From contig JAYMTF010000077.1 in the NCBI GenBank assembly GCA_036897485.1, positions 1 through 57,822 of the forward strand: a stretch of DNA of 57,822 bases. Direction: 5' to 3'. The notes beneath the pieces were generated by a model. That model was not told the DNA's origin. It did no database searches and worked only from the letters and a program-made list of their open reading frames with translations. The DNA comes from Pelargonium nanum (Eukaryota; Streptophyta; Magnoliopsida; Geraniales; Geraniaceae). Of this stretch, positions 34,321 through 47,564 are shown one piece after another; positions within the stretch are counted from its first letter, which is position 1; every line of letters begins with the position of its first letter. Made by a program: the position numbers and the translations under genes.

Positions 34321-35981
34321 GGTTTTAGGTTTTGATTTCCAACATGTTGCTATCTAGTTTTGAATTTGGATATTTGATGATTTGTGTTTTTAAAGGTAAT
34401 GGATGTTTTGACCTTATGAACATCATATGTTATTTGAGTACTTCAATCAGCAGTTTATTATTAGTTTGTCATTTTGAAATATTGTCTTTTGCTTCAATAC
34501 ACAATAGTTGTTTAGTAATATGGTTCAAATTTGTTTCAAAGGTGTTTTAGGTAATTGCATTGCAGTTTTGGATTCAATTTAAAATATTTGATACTATTCA
34601 TCTCAAATATTTTAATTATAATAGTGTTAAATGTTATAAAACTAGTAAGGTACTGGAAAAAGGTTAATGTTTGGGGAAATACTAGAATGAACAAGAGGTA
34701 ATCTACTTGTTTTATGGTTTTTGTTTTTTATTTGAAACGAGATAATCTGCTTGTTTTTTGTTTTGTTGAAACAAGAGATGATTCTTGTTAATAAAAAAAT
34801 TGTTGGAAGGTTTTGTTTTGTTTTGTTTTCCTTTTCAGAGGAATAAAAATGTTGGAAGTTTTGTTGATTTTGTATAACAGCTTAATTGTTGACTACAAAA
34901 ACCTATTATTGGTTAATATTCATTCAATTTCTTTTCTTCAATTTCTTTTTGGTATTGTAAAATTCAACAATTTGAACCTAAACATTAAGTTTCAACCCAA
35001 AAATTTGCAATTTTGTGCCACATAAAATGGTTCAGACAAATTTTTTGTGTAGTTTATAGTTTAGGAATATTTAACAACTTTTTTAAAGTAGGAATATTTA
35101 AGAACTTAGTTACTATTATACAATTACTTCTAAATCTCCATGTCTCAACTTACATGAATGTTACTGATAATTCATGTTATAAATTAACTAAAAATAATGA
35201 GTACTCATTTTAAGACGAGTATTATTCACATTATTTGGTGCATATTAAGTTGTAACTTGCAAAAATGTTGAACTAAAATATAGTATTATAAAGGACTCAT
35301 TGATCTTGAGTCAAGTAAAAGACTATTTGACTAAAATGCAGTAAAAATGGACACCATTTGATCCAGATCAATGTGAATCAACATCCGGACCGCATTTTGT
35401 ACGGATTCTAGCCGCACAAAATGGATCCAGCCATATTCTGGGTCGGTCAAATTTATCTAGATGAACGCTAGTCGTGTTGAGCAAACCCGTATGTTTTATA
35501 TGCAGAACCCAACCCGCACCCAAAACCCAAACAAACCAAAGTCTCTTTTGGGTCGGATTAGGCCTTTCCAACCTGAACCTGGAAATACATGAATAGCCAC
35601 CTCCATGTGCATCCAAGCTTGTGTTCTTAAAATTTAGCGGAGTCAAGAATCCGATTCATTCCACATCAACTTTTCAAACAAGATATACATTTCAACATGC
35701 AAACCGGCTCTTTTGCACTAAAAGAATTAGTACAAACAATGCAGACGATAAAATTCTAGAACTAGAAAACAAGCATACGAGTAACAAGTTCTCCGAAATA
35801 ATATTATAATTGGTATCAATCAAGTAGCAAATCAAAGTCTATTTTCAATACATTATTGTTGATAAAGAAACAAAACAAAGTCATCAAAATGAGCTACACT
35901 TCGTATGTTTGAAATGGTTCCCCACTATGCTATGCCCGACAAATGACTTTCGATAGACATTATACTTCACAAAAGCAAAAC
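34321..35981. other. Spacer between convergent RPL10 and mS37
   Basis: RPL10 3'UTR followed by very AT-rich DNA. A TIR-family copy lies at about 35340-35600 (TTTTGTACGGATTC, GGGTCGGATTAGGCC). No gene recognised. Confidence 0.5.
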
Positions 35982-36761
35982 CTACCTCCTTTTCTTATCA
36001 AACTTCTGAAGTTGAAAATTAATACTTCCCCAAGGTTTTCTCTTTTGAGCAGCCTGCATGAATGATATTCAGATGCTTTAGCTACAGAATGCGTAGGCTA
36101 TTCGGGAGAAAATAATCAATATGTTGAAATGGTGTGGCCAAAGAAAAAGAGATAATGTTTCGAAATGGCCCCTATTGTATCCGTTTTGTATGAAATTGGT
36201 CCCTGAGTTAATATTTGGAATGTTTGTGCCAAATCGGTCCTCAATTACATATTTGGCATTGTAGTGCTGACAATTCGCGTTTCAAGCCGGATTTGAATTG
36301 GAAAGATACAACTCAGATTCAACCTGATAGAATTTTGGGCCAGGTTCGAGTTGGAAAGATAATTCGAAATTTTCCCTAAGCTTTTAGCAATGTATGCATA
36401 GTTATATCACCAAGGGATCATTTTGAAACAAAACGGTTATTGAGATGACTAAATTGGAGCATAAATCAATTTGAGGACTAATTTGGCACAAAATGAATAC
36501 TAAAGGGACTATTTTGAAACATTTTACTTAAAAAGAAAAGAAAAACAAAATTGTAGAATTAACAGCAATGTAGAAAAGTTGGATCACCTGAGCACTCATG
36601 CATGCATGCAACAATTCTATTGGCTTGGCACATTTCTCGTCATTGTTATTGTTAATAGCCAAGCAGCTGAGGAATTTCACCGTTTCTTGCACACAAGGCT
36701 TTGATAAAGCGCCAATTTTCTTTGGGTTTATCCTAAGAGGAGAGGTCACTTTCCGGGTCAT
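35982..36761 (-). CDS. Small ribosomal subunit protein mS37, mitochondrial (CHCH type)
   Basis: Two coding exons, 36761-36588 and 36053-35982; 81 aa. Component of the mitochondrial ribosome small subunit (MRP10/CHCHD1 relatives). The N-terminal INPKKIGALSKPC region is followed by a twin CX9C motif: C23-C33 and C44-C54, the signature of proteins oxidised by the Mia40 pathway. The basic end KRKPWGSINFQLQKFDKKRR matches the plant mS37 tail (KPWG). A non-coding first exon probably lies at 38354 and above, since AAAG|GTGAG at 38353 pairs with TTGCAG before 36770, giving a 1.6-kb leader intron. Intron 1 of the coding part is almost filled by a foldback element with a nested MITE. Site II motifs lie upstream. 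Confidence 0.85.
36154..36523. repeat. Foldback element with nested MITE, in mS37 intron
   Basis: The left end (AATGTTTCGAAATGGCCCC) and right end (GGGACTATTTTGAAACATT) are inverted copies over about 36 bases. A TIR-family copy at about 36265-36375 (GTGCTGACAATTCGCG...) interrupts the middle, so it inserted later. Confidence 0.65.
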
Positions 36762-36770
36762 TTTTCTCTG

Positions 36771-38353
36771 CTGCAAGAACACAAATCACAACAAGAGATC
36801 CCAGAGCTTGATTAATAATATGAGAACAATAAGAAACCACAAGCATCGTGATTTAAAAAAAGGGTTTTACCAATGACAGCAAATTTCGACTGACCTTAAT
36901 AATAACAGCAGCAACAATTACAATAGAATAAATTTTGCGAACTAAAATTTTCCTCTGATTATCTTATTATCATGTATTTTGCTAGAAAAATAAAAATGGA
37001 ACTCACATGATAGCCAAGTAAGCTTTCAATGTTTACAGCTTCCGATTTACAAAATGTGTAAAAGCCAACGTCCGAAAATTTATACTATGGGATTTTCTTT
37101 CCACATAGTATTTCCCGACATGTAGGGATAAAGATCAACATAGACATGACATCAGATAACAAACAAGTGAAATGATGTGTGAGAATTACTATGTCACAAG
37201 AATCATCTTCAATGTGTGAATTAGGTGTATTATGACATGCCTCTATTTTGATGATATGCTAAATACTCCCCTATGAATAGATTTTCAATACACCGACCAT
37301 TTCCAGGACTCTTTAACTACAAAAAGAAATTGGATTAAAAAAATTGTTATCAGAGATGTCACCATTATGATCATCTTATGACCTATTCCTTTACATCGAG
37401 CTGATTCATTTGAGCAATGAAACACAAATTCCTCATTTTCAGGCTGAAATCTGAATCATGTCATTCTCACGTGTCGGACACTCAAAATAAACAAATAGGA
37501 CTGTAACAATTTAGCTCGTTTGCTTTATTTGAACTTATGTTGATAACGATTTCTAACTACTCATGACTTAGCGTGATTGAAAATGAACTTGATAGCAACT
37601 ATTATTGTGTTCAGTTAGTAACAAAGACAAATTTTAGTTAGACATGCCTCTGGTTAAATTAAAAACTATGACATAGCCAGTTTCCATACAATGTCGGGTT
37701 GTCTACACGAACACATTAGCAAAACTCTTTTGGATCTTCGGCTCGTAATCTCTTCCTCCATTCCATCCAATCTAATGTTAATCTATGAGTGAAGTAAGTG
37801 CTATCATGTCTTTCCTTGCTACCTCTTTCCATGTTAACCTAGGTATATCCCTAACCATTTTAACTTTTCCCAACTGAATTGTCTCTCACAGTCTACACTC
37901 CACATGACTAAACCATCTTAGCACAATTAAAACCTGTAAATAACTAAATCAGTATAATTTTTCATGTACACAAAATATATTTAATCGAAACGAATTCAGT
38001 GTTCTATCCTATTTTGCATCTGAATTGGTGCTTCATAGAATTTCAAAGTTTCTATTGAGCAAGCAATAAACTTCCTAGATTCTTATATATGTCAAAAAAT
38101 GAAAATGAACAGAAAGTTCAAGCCCTAGCTTCCTCAATATTGCTCAAAACAGTTTAATACAACAATAACCACACATATTTTCACAGAACACTACAAAATT
38201 TTGGTAATCCAAACTCAAACCCTACATCAGATCCAAGCAACACGGAATTTAATTTTTATCATGCTCATCGTCAATCTTCGTAAATTAGAAGCCAAAAAGG
38301 AAAAAAAGAAAAGAAAAAAGAGAGAATCAAATCAAACTCAGGCTCAGACTCAC
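36771..38353. other. Leader intron of mS37
   Basis: 1.6 kb of AT-rich DNA between the proposed non-coding first exon (38354 upward) and the exon with the start codon. No repeat family or ORF of note was recognised. Confidence 0.45.
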
Positions 38354-38478
38354 CTTTAGACCAGACGGCGTCGGAGCAGCGAGAATGAAGAAGAACCTGT
38401 GAAGAAGAAGAACCAGTGATTCATTTGAGTTTAGGTTTCTTTTATTTATTTATTTATTTATTTTTATTTAAATGTATA

Positions 38479-38502
38479 TGGGCCATTTCACTATTGGGCC
38501 CA
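38479..38502. promoter_or_regulatory. Site II motifs upstream of mS37
   Basis: TGGGCC at 38479-38484 and TGGGCCCA (palindromic, 38495-38502), about 70-100 bases upstream of the probable mS37 transcription start. Confidence 0.6.
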
Positions 38503-39118
38503 AACATCATCGATCCGGTTTTTAAAACACTGGTCACTTCAAGTAGGTTCTCGAAAGTTTTTTTCTTTTCAAAACGACATTATCATATGTGGACTTCCTG
38601 TCGTTTGTATTCTGAATTTTTACCAACACTTTTTTTTTTGTTTAGTCTCCATTTAATTTTAGCCATTGTTGACAATTTACTCACTTGACTAGCTATAATA
38701 TGTCACGTCATTATTTTAGTACGCATCGTCATTTCACGTCGACAATGAGATTTATATCAGTTTTCAGCCTCTAACAATAAAACGCCGCGTTACATTTCTT
38801 TTTTCAATCAAACAACCCAAAAACGGCGTCGTTTTAGATTCGCCTAATTGAAAAGTAAAGTAAACTCAACGTCAAACCCACCTAGTAGAGACATGATAAC
38901 TAGATTATTGTCAACATGGATTGAGTTGATCAATTGGTAAGCGTGAGGTATATCAGCAGTTGAGGTGACATATCGATCTCTTACGTGAACACAAAGTTGT
39001 ATATCGTGGACTTAATATGTGCAAACTTTTAAACTTTCTCTGATTTACAAAATAATTATTTATGTATAAGTTTCTCCAAATTTGGAAATTATTCAACATC
39101 CCGAAAAAAACCTTGCAG
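38503..39118. other. Spacer between mS37 promoter and START gene 3' end, with a probable SINE
   Basis: At about 38926-39010 an A-box-like GATCAATTGGTAAGCGTGAGG is followed by a B-box-like GTGACATATCGATCTC, suggesting a degenerate tRNA-derived SINE. No gene recognised. Confidence 0.45.
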
Positions 39119-41789
39119 TCAGATTGATAATAATCGAGTGACACCACTTTTTCGCCCTTTAACTATCACCAAACTACAAGTTATCAATACTCCCCCTATG
39201 ACCAGCCATTTAATTTTACTCATATAAAAACCACATCTCTCTCCCTCTTCCGCCCGTTCAAAATCAATATCATCATCGTCTTTGTCATCGTCATCACGTA
39301 TAGTTATGAGCATTGTGGAAGGCAAAATCTTGGTGGTAACGCTTGCGGATAGCACATAAGTCGAAGGAGGAGACGAGCCAGGAATCCTGGCATTGTTATA
39401 GGCTTGCACACCAACATCCATTTTCTTCACAATGCTCCACATTCCAGCTCTCACACCCATTTTCACGATTTCTTTCGGGATTCCGAGATCTTCGGCATGA
39501 AATAGAATCACCTCGGAGCCTCTTGTCGTGTTTGATTCTACTGCACTTATGCAAAACATATAAGTGGATAAAAAATAATTGTGGAAACAGATCGACTCGC
39601 TGAATTCATAATTTTTAATAAAGTGTCATAATATCATAAATTGCTTAACATCATTGCTCTCTATATCTATATAATGCATATATAATAGTTAAAAATGATC
39701 AAATATGGGTGTTCAACCGGTCAAAATCGGACTGAATTGGAACCATAATTGGCCAAATATGTCGACTAGGATTAGACCGGTTGGACCGCAGTAGTTTTTA
39801 AAAGTATATGTTATTTTAGTGAATTAATCAGACCAAAATATGATCGCCCCTAATAAGAACAAAACATAACGGTTCGAGTTTTGGCGGGTTTTATTTTACT
39901 GACCTGGCTTGACGTACCAGCTCGAATAATAGGAGTCTACTCGTTTTGGTTTCTCGTACCTTGGCAAAGATGGATTCTTTTTCGCCTGATCACGATAAAG
40001 ATCGATTCGCGTTAAATTTCTTCAATTCAAAAGCTTTTACTGATAAGTGAATGTTTAATTAGTATGTAAAGATAGTACAACCTTAATATTAATGATTTGA
40101 AACTATCTACACTATTACATGCAAGCATCTAACAAACGTGTTTTTATTAATGAAACGTACCTTTGTCACACAATAATACGTAGATTCAGATTCCCATATA
40201 CGTCGGATTATGACATATTCTCTGTCGTTGCAGAACAATGGCAGCTGCATCATATCCATAACACGTTAGGCGCATAAACTTGAATCAAATCTTTTAAATA
40301 TAAAATGGAAAAACGATTTTTTTCTCGTGAAATAGTGTTTGTTGACCAAAAAGTTTGCACTGTCAAATAGGTCATTTCAACTTCTTCCAGTTTCACCAAA
40401 GACAACACTAACAGATCAGACATCACATCAATTCACACGAAAAACACATGCACTACATTTCTATTGTATCGATATGAAAATTTTCCGTCAGAAACGATCG
40501 TCGTGTTAATTATATGATAAAATAATGTACCTTTCTAATCCAATGAACAATCATGGTGCCAGTTTTGGGACAAACATGAAGAGTCTTGAAGTAGATGAGC
40601 ATGTCATCCCATTTTGGTCTGAACTCGTCATCCCAAAAGAAGTCTCTTATCAACTCAGGAGATAGGTTCTTAAATACAGTTCTTGTCCGGTACTGAGTTG
40701 GGCCAATCTGAAAAATCCAAGCCAAGAAATTTCATTAAACGAGCAGCAAAAAATCGTACATATTTTTTTCGGCCTACTTTTCGTCAGTTTTGACGTGTCT
40801 TGAATTTCAGTCAGAGAGTACTTAAACATAAATACACGTTCGCGCACAATAGAACTTATTCATGAAGCATATTGTTTAATTCTAAGTTACCAGAAAACGC
40901 TACTGATTAGCGATCTCCGATCCGGAACGTTTCATTTCAGAACGTGGGACGCCAATGAACTAAACGTGGAAATCTTTGTTACAGTTGTAAGATTGAGAGT
41001 TATTTAATTAATTATGTTATTACTAAATATTTAGGAGCATGAAATCTTCGTTCCCGTCCCAAAGAAACTTATTCTAACGTTTCAAACTCTAAAATCTTAA
41101 CATTCCCTGATCCAGTTATGGGTCTGCTGATCAAACCGATCCGAAAATTGATCGGATCAAATTTGATTGGTCAAACCTGCAAAGCTACGGATCAGGTTTT
41201 AGATGCCCGCAAGTTCAAGTCCAAATTGTCAGCTATACAATCATTATAAATACCTGAGGATCTCTATACCAAGCTTGATAGGACAAAGTTGGGGTGGATC
41301 TGTCCATCATCAACCTCCATGGTGGACCTCCATCACCTCCATCTATGTATGTCATCAGTTCCTTTAGATCATCATCACTCAATTCTGAACAATCATTCTC
41401 TGAACTGCACAATGATCAGCTAATAAGGTGCACATACTCAATCTTTCAAACACAGAGCCAATTAATTAAGCACTCAAATGATTCATTTTCTTCGTATTAA
41501 AATTCAACCCAACAAAAATAATGTACCTTCCATTTGTATCTGAAGAAGTGGAGACTTGGTGAATCACATTGGCATCACCAGAGCCAACATTTGGATAGAA
41601 ATGCTCGTTGTACTTGTGCCTAAAACTATGAACAATTTTTTCCAAAGCATAGATGGGAGAGAGCACAAAGGAGAGGATTGTGCCAACGACGGGCGGCAGG
41701 AGTGGCCGGAACCTTCCCGGCCGCCACGTCCACGACCATGACCATGTCAGTTTGGGAAGGTTCAGGTTTTGGCCAGCTGATGATGCCAT
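39119..41789 (-). CDS. START-domain membrane protein (CP5-like, lipid-transfer superfamily)
   Basis: Six exons: 41789-41527, 41404-41254, 40707-40531, 40244-40161, 39985-39904, 39540-39119; phases close, 392 aa. Related to the plant StAR-related lipid-transfer proteins of the CP5 type. The N terminus has a proline- and tryptophan-rich stretch then a hydrophobic segment (LPPVVGTILSFVLSPIYALE, about residues 31-50). The START fold spans about residues 90-320 with GGPPWRLMMDRS, YRTRTVFKNLSPELIRDFFW, LPLFCNDREYVIIRRIWES, YYCVTK and DVGVQAYNNAR. After an acidic run (DDDDKDDDD) comes a C-terminal hydrophobic anchor (WLVIGGVLITCSLVIV). Expected to bind a lipid or sterol at a membrane; ligand unknown. 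Exon 5 has AKKNPSLPRY, where I recall relatives having a GVPYPSLPR-like stretch, so that acceptor is slightly less certain. Confidence 0.88.
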
Positions 41790-42418
41790 GCTTGCAAGTG
41801 AAGCTACTACAAATGAGGTGGTGTTGGGGTGTTATTTTTGTTCGTGACATTGGTCTCTTTTTTTTATGATATGTGATTCTTCTTGGTAAAGCAATGACTT
41901 CCATGGAGCAAGGTATATACTTGCTTTGCAATGTGTTTCAATTTCATTGGAAAGTGTAATAGGCTTGGATAAAGTTGGCAATTTGGACCCAAATTCGTGG
42001 GTACCCAACATCCAACTCGATTTATGCAAATCTAAACTTGACCCAACTAATTTTCGGCTTGAGATTAACTTATAAATTTTGGGTCGGATCGGGTTGGGGG
42101 CAACAACCTGAATCCGGATTTGTCAGCTCTAGGTTTGAGCCCATCATCACTTTTGTTAATGGTTTGGACCATAGTAGTAAATAATCCACACAAAAAACAG
42201 CAAAAAATTCATGTATAGAACTGAAGGTGGAGCCTGGCCTATCTAAAAGGAAAACAAAAATGGAGAAACTCAAAAACATATCAGTTTACAAAGAGATGAC
42301 CCAGAAAAAAGTACAGTTAAAGGCACAGCTCAGGTGCAAAATCCTTGATTCAGTAATGTGATTGTGTTCAAGCAAATATGCAAAATCCTTCCCTAGTAAA
42401 GTTGCCAGTCAAGAGCTT
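41790..42418. other. START gene 5' flank and U2A' 3' flank, with a short TIR element
   Basis: A TIR-family element at 41971-42131 has AAAGTTGGCAATTTGGACCC at the left and TTTGTCAGCTCTAGG at the right, inverted. A weak TATA-like GTATATACC (minus) lies near 41918. No gene recognised. Confidence 0.55.
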
Positions 42419-45400
42419 CTACTCCTGAAAAGAGTACGAAAAACAGCGTTAATATTGCTACAACTGTAATTGGCTACAAACATGCTTATATAGTGTCATG
42501 TCCATGTCAGGTCAAGTGCCGTGTCCCAAATTGCCAACTCTATATATGACAACATTACAAACTTTGAAGAATCAACATGAGTTATGGTTTTGAGTTACTT
42601 AAGTATCCTAACCAATGCTCTAACACCAACGTCAGGACTAGATGCATTGTATCCTATGCATGCAATTTTGGGGAAGTTGAAAATCAAAGTCCATATATGC
42701 ACATATACCAGTGATCGTTCTAATTCAGTTGAAGCACGAAAGTCAAGTACATATAAATCAACCGGGTAATTTTCTAAGCAGTCCTCTCTTTTATTAACAC
42801 AAACAGTATACTCAATCCCAAAATGAGTTTCTTGTATTCTTTTTTTGAAAAGAAAAAAAATATGGATGAGAGAGTTAGTGTTAGTCTTTTCCCTATGTAC
42901 CCCATGTGCGTTGTTGTAACATACTCGTAGGAGTTCTAACTTATTATAAGGACATCATTAGTATTTGGTAATTCATATATAACTAATTTCTTAAAAAATG
43001 TGAGGAAACTCATTTTAAGAATTTTTTTTGAAGAATCAAGGCACTCATTTTGGGACGGAGAGAACGTATCCTTTACATTTCATTATGGGCAAATTACAAA
43101 TAAGTCCTCATACTCGGTCCCATTTGTAGATAGTTCTCTACACTTTTTTTTTGCGACAACTAACTCCCGCTACTTCGATTTTTTCATTTCGTCAGTTAGA
43201 TTCAAGTCATTTTTTCTCTCATATACTCATAGTGTATATGGCACATGATCTATATTGTCGGAAAAAATGTATATGGAGCCAAGTATCGGGCATTTATATG
43301 CAATTTGCCCTCTCTCTTTTTCATTCATATGGCTCATTTGCATTTCAAGAAAAACATCAGAGCTAAGCATAGGGCATTTATATTCAGGTTCCTAATGTTT
43401 TTGCATGTTATTCTCTTGGAGTACATTATTATATCTTGGTCAAGAGATGATACTATCCATGAAACATAAACAAGCAAAAACATCAGCCTCCAACGTAAAG
43501 CTAGAGGGGAGAATAACATGCAAATCAAGTAATTTGAATGACACAGGGCAAATATTCTGATACCTGCTCCATGGGTGTGGGTGTGGGTTCCTCGTCTTTC
43601 ACTTCCTCTGCATTTTTTGGTTCAACGTCAGGCTCATTTTCACTACTGGGGATCATCTCCTCATCTTTTTCTTCGACGGCCTTGTCATGAGTATCCTCAT
43701 CTAGAGTTTGCAAATCTGCAGGCAGCTGGCCAGTCTTCAATGCCTGCTCAAACAAAAGCAATTTGAATGTGTGGTATTAGGTACACACTTGCAAAGATGT
43801 CTAATTGCTAATTGGATAACAAAGACACACCTGCTCGAGTCTTGCAACCTCTTCAAGAGTCTGGGAATTTACAATGGCAGCCTACATACCAATTAAAAAA
43901 AGAATGAAATAGTCTTAAACATTATAAAAGTCTATGATTAGAGCTGAAACATGGAAACACAGATGCAGAAGTAACATATACCAAATCCGCAAAGAGTTCG
44001 TGGACAAGAAAAGTAAAGGAGGAGAAAGAAAGAGTTGATGCATCAACTATGATACCTTGATAGCTGTAATTTGCTCGGGTGTTGGAGCAACCACTTTCGG
44101 AGTCCTCTGCTCCTCTGCAGCTGCAGAAACATTAGGAACCTCGCCTGGTGAGAATGTCTTTGTGGATTCCTTTTTAACCTCTTCCTCAGCTTCTTTAGAT
44201 GCAAACAACTTTGCCGCTTCCAGTCTCTCCTATCATCCACAAAGCACCATTATAGGAAATTGCATAATAGATGAACAGAGACTCAAAATGATAGAGTTCG
44301 CATGTTAATGTACACGATCAAATCAAATACTCGAGCTACTATGCAATGACATTTTACCCCAAGCCATAACACAGGAATGATTTAAATGGAGTGTAAGAGA
44401 AGATCATGAATAAACCCTCAACTACAAAATAAAAAGTAATATGCCCTGAAGTCTGGGTTGCAGAGGAGAGCCAATAAAGCAATAACTAAGTAAACAAAGA
44501 AAGAATATGCATGATGCAGTATTAAATGTGATCACTAAATGAGCAAATTCAGGTCAATAATGTTAGTTTCAATGCTTTCCCTCAAAACAGAACCATTATA
44601 TAACAAAAATAGGTAAATGACTGATTCCTTTCACTTTTCTATATGCATTGTACTTGATCAAGTGCAAAGCTCTTAAGGAAAATTTGGAATTTAAAACAGC
44701 TACTGGTTTATAAATCACTGAGAACTAGGAAGGATATTTATAGCTATTGAAACTATGGAGCTATGTTTTCAATCTGACATGAATTTGGCAATGAGCTCCT
44801 ATTGAACCTTTTGATTGCAAAACATAATCAAGTGAGGCACTTGAGTTCAGCCTACTTTTCTATCACTGGGGACATTAATAGACCCGTAAAAAAAAACCAA
44901 AACTAGGCACAACCCAACACCCTCACCTTGTTTTTTACTTTCTTGAAATCCAAAACCCGAAGCGATTTCAATTTGTGGATCACATACAGCCTGTAGTTTG
45001 GTTTCTTCGTAATGTTATTATCTAGAAGACTAAGAAACTGCAGCTTCTGAAGGGATGCAAGGGGATCGATCTCTACCAAGTTAACAAGCCTGTTGTTTGT
45101 AAGAACTAATGAGTGTAATTTGGGCAGAAACTCTGCAAAAATAAACCAAGTATAAGGATTATAAAATTCCATGCACAATAAACTTGTAAAATGGAGTTAA
45201 ACATTGTTTTGCATACCTCCGATGTTGGGATTGATACGAGTAATTCTATTATTATTGATAATCAAAGTTCCCAAACGATTAAGATATGGCAAGTTTTCCA
45301 GCTTGACAATTTCATTGTCAGACAAATCAATGGTGTCAAATTGGTCCTGCAAACAAGCCAATGCAATTAAGTGCAAGATTATGGTGTTTATCATACAATT

Positions 45401-47426
45401 ACAATAGATAGCATTTGATAAATCAGCAAATACATTTATCCAAGCAATTGCATATATAGTTAATCTAATAATTATGAAAGATAATTTGGATTTAAACATA
45501 GCAGGGGATGGAGGGCTCGAATAAGTAGTTTCATTGTTATTCTTTGCATAGTTTGAGCACAAAACAAGGAAACCATAGCTTGCAGATTATATGGTGATAT
45601 TATCAGTAATGAGTAGTCTGTCTACTACTAGTAGTAAAGTAAGCACATGAACATATAATCGTATTTTTACATAGAGGCGTACAAATCCAGTACATGGTGA
45701 TTAATACTATTGATCTCATGTGCTGAAGTTTGTATACTCTAGTCTAACAAGACCATTCAATATGGAACCAACAAGTAACAGTCACAGAATATATAGCAAT
45801 CAGTTCTAATATCATTATAAGCTTCTTTTAAAGAGATGAGTAAAACTTCTACTTTCAATTTAACCATACCTCCAAAAGAATGAGGTGTCAAAGCCTAGCG
45901 CTATTTCAATCCAAACATTAGCAAACCCGTCATTCAGCTAATCATTAATGGGTCCAAATTTAATAGGGGTTTAACTTATTTTCATGTTGTCTAAAACTAA
46001 TACACCTATCTGACACTGTAGTTTAAATTATGCCAAAACAAAGTAGGGAATATTCATCCACTGCAGTGGGGAGTCTTAAAAGCAAATTTATCTTTTTCTT
46101 TGAGTGTATGGCTTTGGCGAGAGATTAAGGATACATATACCCAACTCAGTCTGATTAGTTTACAATTTTTAAGTGCACATTAAAGTAGATGAACTTCAAG
46201 ATTTTAAGAAATGTAACTCTGAACTGTAAGTGTGTAAAACAAGAGCACTACAAAACCAACTCAAACTGCCACAACAGTTACAAGAAATTTCATAAAGTCT
46301 ACCACATTGAAATACATTATCAAGCAGATGAACTTCAAATTTTAAGAACAGCAACACATAAGCACCAAGCCAAATGACCATAATTCATAAAATCAACTCA
46401 AGCTGCCACAACAGTCAATAATTGCAAAAGTTAAGCTGAATCAAACTCATTCTGATTAGTTTAAACTTTATAATTGTTAAAAGCCTATTAAAGTAGATGA
46501 ACGTCAAAACTTTCAGAATTGTAACACATGAGCACCAAGACCGCAAAACCAACCCAAACTGCAACAGCAAGTCCGGAATTGAGAAAATCACGCTGAACCT
46601 AGCTCAGTCTGATCACTCTACAGTTCTGAAATACATTGCTAAGTAGAAGAACTCCAAATTTTCAAAAACTACTAACAAATGAGCACCATGTCCAGATGTC
46701 CTAGTGGCCATAAAATCAACACGAGCTGCCACATCAATCAATAATTGTGACAGTCAAGCTGAACCCAACTCAGTCTGATTATTCTACAAATTGGAAATGC
46801 AGAGTAAAGTAGATGAACTTCCAAACTTTCAGTATTGTTAACACATGGGCACCAAGTCCCGCTGACCACCAAACGAACTCAAAAGTGCCACAGAGAATCC
46901 GGAATTGGGAAAATTAAGCTGAACCCAGCTCAACCTGATCACTCTACAGTTCTGAAATACATTTCCAAGTAGAAGAATTTCAAACTTTCTAAGACTATAA
47001 CACATTGAGCACCAACTCCGAATGACCACAAAACCAACCCAAAACTGACACAGCAAATCGGGAACTAAAAAAGTTAGCTAAGCCCAACTCAGTCTGATAA
47101 GTCTACAATCCTAAAATGCATCCTCAATTGCAATTACATAAATTTATCAAAATTCTAAGAACTGTGACACTAAACTCACCTCAGTCGCACCCAAATTTTC
47201 AATCACGGCAATCTTATTTCCTGCAAGTGACAAAATCAATATCATAAACCCTAACAGCAACGTGCGAGAGAACGGTACGGAGAGTGAAATTAGGGTTCGA
47301 GCGAGAGACGGAAATGGAAGAATAAGAAGACGAAAAGGAGTTACCTCGGAGATCAAGCTCGCGCTCCTTGACGGCATTGAAGAAATGAGGGCTTTTCCAG
47401 ATCAAATCGGCGGTGAGTCTCACCAT
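42419..47426 (-). CDS. U2 small nuclear ribonucleoprotein A' (U2A')
   Basis: Eight exons: 47426-47345, 47220-47180, 45346-45217, 45132-44927, 44229-44056, 43881-43831, 43743-43564, 42424-42419; 289 aa. U2A' is a leucine-rich-repeat protein that binds U2B'' and stem-loop IV of U2 snRNA in the spliceosome. It opens with MVRLTADLIWKSPHFFNAVK and continues through LRRs (IDLSDNEIVKLENLPYLNRL, LGTLIINNNRITRINP, LHSLVLTNNRLVNLVEIDPL, LQFLSLLDNNITKKPNYRLY), with the cap region VLDFKKVKNKERLEA. The C-terminal third is acidic and probably disordered. The last coding exon supplies only Glu-stop after a 1.1-kb intron; if that intron is retained the protein ends differently (SEYLPCVIQIT). Intron 2 is a 160-bp minisatellite and the last intron holds a Stowaway MITE. 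Confidence 0.93.
42809..43067. mobile_element. Stowaway-like MITE in the last U2A' intron
   Basis: Flanked by TA on both sides. The left end CTCAATCCCAAAATGAGT and the right end ACTCATTTTGGGACGGAGAG are inverted and match the CTCCCTCCGTCCCAAAATGAGT-type Stowaway terminus (written here in two overlapping parts). Confidence 0.7.
46143..47110. repeat. Minisatellite, about 160-bp unit, five to six copies
   Basis: The marker AACTCAGTCTGATTA and its variants start at 46143, 46444, 46601, 46767, 46927 and 47086, a period of about 160 bases (the first gap spans about two units). Each unit also has AAGTAGATGAACTTC, AACACATGAGCACCAAG and CCAACTCAAACTGCCACA variants in the same order. It occupies the 3' half of the plus-strand interval of U2A' intron 2. 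Confidence 0.85.
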
Positions 47427-47564
47427 TCCTTCGCCGGAAAATGAAGAAGAAGCTGTGGTGGTTGTAGCAGAAGACGAGCACGAAGAAGAAGCAGCAACTA
47501 TTGGGTTTATGGAGGGAACAAAAGCAAATTCTCAATTTCTAAACCTATAAACTATAAAGCTCCC

